A DNA stretch of 8,394 bases from Dehalococcoidia bacterium UBA3254. GTDB lineage: Bacteria > Chloroflexota > Dehalococcoidia > Dehalococcoidales > UBA3254. The stretch is taken from contig DEUU01000476.1 in NCBI GenBank assembly GCA_002362735.1, forward strand, positions 1 through 8,394, read 5' to 3'. Both the position numbers and the translations under genes were made by a program. The notes below the pieces were generated by a model. That model was not told the DNA's origin and made no database searches. It saw only the letters and a program-made list of their open reading frames with translations. This document shows, in pieces, positions 5,952 to 8,394 of this stretch (position 1 is its first letter; every line of letters begins with the position of its first letter).

Positions 5952-6536
5952 ATGGCCGACGAAAGTAATAATGAAAATGAGAGGGTAAAGGTCTTTACCC
6001 TTAAGACTGGAATCATCTTAATTATAGCAGTGATTGTTCTTGCCTTCCTTTTATTCTTTTCAATTTCTAAAATCCTCTCCCAAAATAATGAAATATCAGG
6101 ATTAAATGAACAATTAGTCAAAGTAAATAGTAATAAAGATAAGACATTGAAAACTATGGGAGAAAAAGTTGTTAGCAGTCAATTAATAAAAAATTCTTTA
6201 ATTGCAAGAGTCTTTGGAATGGGAATCCAACCCGCACTGTTAAAAAATAAATATGGCGTAATAGAGGATTTAATATCAGAAATATCAAAAGAAGATGGCT
6301 TCTTATATGTTTATGTTCAGGACTCAAGTGGAAAGTTGATTGCTTCATCCATACCAGATGATCCCAAGAAGGGTTCTGTAATGACGGATGATCTTTCAAA
6401 AAAAGCTTTAGAAGTCAATAAAGTCACCCAGTTTAAATTAGGAAATGATGAGTCATATGAATTTGTTAGTCCTGTTTTTTCTACTACATCAAGAATAGGC
6501 ATCGTCAGATTGGGTATCAAAGTTAATAAAATATAA
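5952..6536 (+). CDS. Single-pass membrane protein with extracytoplasmic Cache/PAS-like sensor domain
   Basis: This 194-aa protein starts with a short charged cytoplasmic tail (1-18), has one strong transmembrane helix (about 19-38), then a polar, coiled-coil-like stalk (about 40-66) and a periplasmic domain (about 68-192). That domain has the features of a single Cache/PAS-like sensor: DGFLYVYVQDSSGKLIASS, a variable middle, YEFVSPVF, and a closing IGIVRLGI strand. Such domains normally sense small ligands for histidine kinases, chemoreceptors or cyclases. Here there is no HAMP, kinase or other output domain and the protein ends at the sensor. It might act through a partner or be the remnant of a longer receptor. 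The ATG at 5952 has GGAGG (5939-5943) with an 8-nt spacer. The gene follows the RHH-PilZ gene in the same direction, 103 bp apart. Its 3' end lies just inside the right inverted repeat. Confidence 0.8.
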   Translation: MADESNNENERVKVFTLKTGIILIIAVIVLAFLLFFSISKILSQNNEISGLNEQLVKVNSNKDKTLKTMGEKVVSSQLIKNSLIARVFGMGIQPALLKNKYGVIEDLISEISKEDGFLYVYVQDSSGKLIASSIPDDPKKGSVMTDDLSKKALEVNKVTQFKLGNDESYEFVSPVFSTTSRIGIVRLGIKVNKI

Positions 6537-6609
6537 TCTGAATCCGTGTATTTTCCCATATCTCACCAATTGCCCTGCCGATGTCGGATTTATTTACAAC
6601 CACGACAAT
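6523..6609 (-). pseudogene. Decayed inverted copy of the small frame at 4820
   Basis: Read on the minus strand, this frame gives FIVVVVNKSDIGRAIGEIW from just upstream, then ends at a stop at 6525-6523 inside the 3' end of the sensor gene. It aligns without gaps to the start of the frame at 4820. The position of that ATG is ATT here (6609-6607), and the GGAGG has become GGCGA. A GTG at 6603 is the only other start and has no ribosome binding site. A stop codon occurs at the same upstream position in both copies (TGA 4799-4801, TAA 6630-6628). It is probably not translated. Confidence 0.45.
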
Positions 6610-6754
6610 AAATGGTTCGCCATTATTTTAGACAAGCTGTTTGTATAACATTAATCGATGTAGTAAAATATCGTAATAATTATAATTTGCAAATTAGTTT
6701 TATTCATTGGCATGTATATTGAAGTAAAAAGTATAACACTATAATATATTCAAC
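6553..6754 (-). repeat. Right copy of the 202-bp inverted repeat
   Basis: The reverse complement of this segment matches 4675-4876 position for position with no gaps (about 139 of 202 by hand count). Its outer end at 6754 coincides with a visible change from A+T-rich DNA to more mixed composition (AGGGAGGGTG from 6755 on). Its inner end lies 16 bp beyond the stop codon of the sensor gene. The two copies face inward and enclose 4877-6552. No short target-site duplication could be seen outside the ends. Confidence 0.8.
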
Positions 6755-7028
6755 AGGGAGGGTGTAACGGAAAGCGGTCCAATGTCAGGTTTCGGAAGTT
6801 TGACAATCATTCTAACCAAAGATTGGACCAGTCATTCAAAGGTCGTGATTAGAACAGGCAACCGGGACTTGCTGAATTCGCTTTTACTTGAAACTGCTGC
6901 AATGTTTGGTAACGGATTTGGTAAAATCTTGGTATGTAACTTCTCTTAACTGAAACTCTGGTGAAAAGCTTCGGCGTGCTTCTCGACAAGGTTTATGCAC
7001 ATCGTTTGCATCATGAAAGGTGCTTAAT
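6755..7028. other. Spacer between the right repeat and the 342-aa protein gene
   Basis: One plus-strand frame of 55 codons (6782-6949, starting MSGFGSLTIILTKDW) is present. The nearest ribosome-binding-like sequence, GGGAGGG at 6756-6762, is about 19 nt before its ATG, too far for good initiation, and I recognise no family. It could be a small gene or a fragment. Near the next gene, ATGCA and TGCAT form a short inverted repeat (about 6995-7011). No promoter, terminator or RNA gene could be supported. Confidence 0.3.
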
Positions 7029-8057
7029 ATGAAAGTTGAGGATCTCACGAGTCTCTCATCGAAGATTATTGCGTATGCTCGGAAACAGGCGACAGTAGAA
7101 TATTTCCAGAATTTCTTGAATCTTCTTCAACAAACCTTACGTGGAAACCCAGAGCGGCCAGTTTCTGAGCATAAGAACAACCTATTTTCATCACTGAGAT
7201 CTTTCGATCAAATTTCTTTGACATACGGTGAGAAAAATCTATTTCATCTGCTGTCATATGATAATTTTGTTGGCAGCAAAGCAATCACTGAGATTGAAGA
7301 CATCCTTCACGATGAAAAGTTTGATCCAGTAGGCGTATTGCAAAACATTGAGAAAAAATTCATAGAGTTTAAAGAGTTTATCGAAAGAAACCAAACCGTT
7401 CAGTCAGCACTCCAGCTTTTCCCTGCTGTGCAGGAAACCTACGTCCGTGAAGGCGAGGCGCTCCTTGAGATAACGTTTAGCGACGAAGCCTCCGTTGACA
7501 ACATCGTGGACTTTGAGTGGATTGATGGGTGGACAAAAAATATTCGTGCTTTCAGTGCACTGGTAGGAGAAAAACCAGAGAGTACACGGATAGTCTCTAT
7601 CCAGAAATCCCCACCGATGATCATCGCCTTGGCAACCACACCTGTTCTTGCAATCGCTTTGGGGAAAACCATAAATATGGTCTTGGTCATGGCCGAAAAG
7701 TATCTCCGAATCAGAGCGTGGGCGGGGGAAATTCGCAAGCTTAACCTTGAGAACACGAAAATCGCACAGGACCTGATGACTGAAGCCGAGACCTTCCTGG
7801 AAAAATCAGTTTGTCAGATTGCTGGCAAACTTACAGCAGAAATCAAACCCAAGTATAGCTTTGAAGTCGCAAACAATATTAACCTTACAGTCAAGAGACT
7901 TTTCGCGTTTGTAAATGCAGGCGGACGCGTTGATTGCCCCTATACAACTGACGGAACCCAGACCGAAGATATTGCCGATACTTACAAAGAAATTAGTATG
8001 ATAAAGAGTATTATATCAGATAAGGTTATTACCCCCGCCTTGCAATTAGACCGATAA
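7029..8057 (+). CDS. Hypothetical protein, 342 aa, one hydrophobic segment
   Basis: I do not recognise this protein. It has 342 residues: a largely helical N-terminal half (1-135), a mixed region with a strand-like segment near EGEALLEITFSD (141-152), and DFEWIDGWTKNIRAFS (161-176). A hydrophobic stretch follows (about 196-221, MIIALATTPVLAIALG and on) that could be a membrane-inserting or buried helix. After it come a charged helix with coiled-coil character (about 223-265) and a final helical region. No catalytic motif is obvious. The ATG at 7029 is chosen because AAAGGTG stands about 6 nt upstream; an in-frame GTG at 7020 lies inside that site. The protein stands alone on the plus strand, convergent with the next gene. 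The length and consistent reading frame make it a real gene. Its setting in a variable region would suit an accessory role, but nothing shows which one. Confidence 0.75.
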   Translation: MKVEDLTSLSSKIIAYARKQATVEYFQNFLNLLQQTLRGNPERPVSEHKNNLFSSLRSFDQISLTYGEKNLFHLLSYDNFVGSKAITEIEDILHDEKFDPVGVLQNIEKKFIEFKEFIERNQTVQSALQLFPAVQETYVREGEALLEITFSDEASVDNIVDFEWIDGWTKNIRAFSALVGEKPESTRIVSIQKSPPMIIALATTPVLAIALGKTINMVLVMAEKYLRIRAWAGEIRKLNLENTKIAQDLMTEAETFLEKSVCQIAGKLTAEIKPKYSFEVANNINLTVKRLFAFVNAGGRVDCPYTTDGTQTEDIADTYKEISMIKSIISDKVITPALQLDR

Positions 8058-8095
8058 TATAAAGAAATATATATTGCACGACGTGGGTAATTGCA
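8041..8095. other. Inverted repeat around the stop codon of the 342-aa gene
   Basis: TGCAATTA (8041-8048) and TAATTGCA (8088-8095) form a perfect 8-bp inverted repeat with a 39-nt loop. Inside it AATATA and TATATT (8056-8061, 8070-8075) can also pair. There is no U-tract, so this is not a standard terminator. It lies between two convergent genes, where a transcript end is expected. Confidence 0.3.
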
Positions 8096-8127
8096 TTGGC
8101 TGGGAGCGCATCAGGAGGTATGCATCC

Positions 8128-8394
8128 TCAATCTTGCGACCATACATACGATCCGTTTATAACTCTTTTTATTTTACCAAACTTTTCAGCATCCCGGATT
8201 ATTCCTCCAATCTTAGAGTCGGATAAGCCAAATTTCTCTTTCAGTGATGCAAGTGAAAGCTCTGCCGGTTTCTTTTCGACAATTTCAACAACTATTCTCT
8301 CATGACCTGGTATTCCCTCTTTCCGAATATATTTCCTTAATGGTGGTCTTTTTGCCTTTAATTCATGAGAAAATTCAGGGAAGGAGGGTTTGGG
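8128..8394 (-). CDS. C-terminal part of a probable winged-helix-type protein, 5' end beyond the window
   Basis: An open minus-strand frame of 88 codons enters from the right edge and ends at TGA 8130-8128. It has no start codon in the window, so it is the 3' end of a longer gene. The first part is basic and proline-containing (KRPPLRKYIRK). The rest reads like a small winged helix: ERIVVEIVEKKPAELSLASL, then KEKFGLSDSKIGGIIRDA as a candidate recognition helix pair, and a short hairpin with VINGSYVW at the end. This suggests DNA binding or protein contact, but no family name can be given from the fragment. Gene 7029-8057 converges on it with 70 bp between stop codons. Frame and residue pattern strongly favour this strand over the overlapping plus-strand frame, which is low in coding character. 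Confidence 0.6.
   Translation of the reverse strand, partial: PKPSFPEFSHELKAKRPPLRKYIRKEGIPGHERIVVEIVEKKPAELSLASLKEKFGLSDSKIGGIIRDAEKFGKIKRVINGSYVWSQD

Noticed and set aside
4675..6754. Invertible (phase-variable) segment
   Set aside because: The two repeats are only about 69% identical and no recombinase gene is present, so present-day inversion by these repeats is unlikely.
6940..7000. Integron attC-like site
   Set aside because: The candidate ends do not fit the RYYYAAC and GTTRRRY core patterns, and no integrase is seen.
8096..8305. 69-codon plus-strand frame near the right edge
   Set aside because: It is antisense to a better frame on the minus strand that runs off the window edge and has a winged-helix-like residue pattern.

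Overview
The window looks like a mosaic piece of a Gram-negative genome. A Desulfobacterota or Syntrophia-like bacterium is my best inference. It rests on a class III cyclase with a PEGA domain next to a lipoprotein, a DUF3467 protein, a PEP-CTERM protein and PilZ signalling in one place, with no ribosomal or other marker to confirm it. The left third (about 1-3185) is richer in G+C. From about 3200 the DNA is more A+T-rich, most strongly between about 4600 and 6750.

Layout: on the minus strand, a lipoprotein that runs off the left edge (1-239) follows a membrane-anchored nucleotide cyclase with a C-terminal PEGA-like domain (254-1597). The two are 14 bp apart and probably form one operon, read from a near-consensus promoter at 1795-1822 with a leader of about 190 nt. 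Next come a PLP-dependent aminotransferase (1881-3185), a DUF3467 protein (3279-3569), a clear terminator (3684-3712) and a PEP-CTERM surface protein (3741-4568), all on the minus strand. A long A+T-rich spacer leads to two plus-strand genes: a ribbon-helix-helix/PilZ fusion (5360-5848) and a one-pass membrane protein with a Cache/PAS-like sensor domain (5952-6536). After another spacer come an unrecognised 342-aa protein (7029-8057, plus) and, convergent to it, the C-terminal end of a probable winged-helix protein (8128-8394, minus).

The most notable unexplained structure is a pair of inverted 202-bp repeats, 4675-4876 and 6754-6553. By hand count they match at about 139 of 202 positions without a single gap, with a 40-bp core at 36/40. 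They face inward and bracket the RHH-PilZ and Cache-sensor genes. Each copy carries the start of the same small reading frame: the left copy has a good ribosome binding site and an ATG, and the right copy has lost both. The bracketed unit (about 2.1 kb, 4675-6754) may be an old mobile or duplicated regulatory module.

Functionally, the RHH-PilZ protein keeps both c-di-GMP-binding motifs (RxxxR and DxSxxG) behind a DNA-binding domain, so it may be a one-component c-di-GMP-responsive transcription factor. Its position divergent from a PEP-CTERM gene suggests control of surface or exopolysaccharide functions. That link is inference. No GGDEF/EAL enzyme, transposase, integrase, tRNA, rRNA or CRISPR array was seen.
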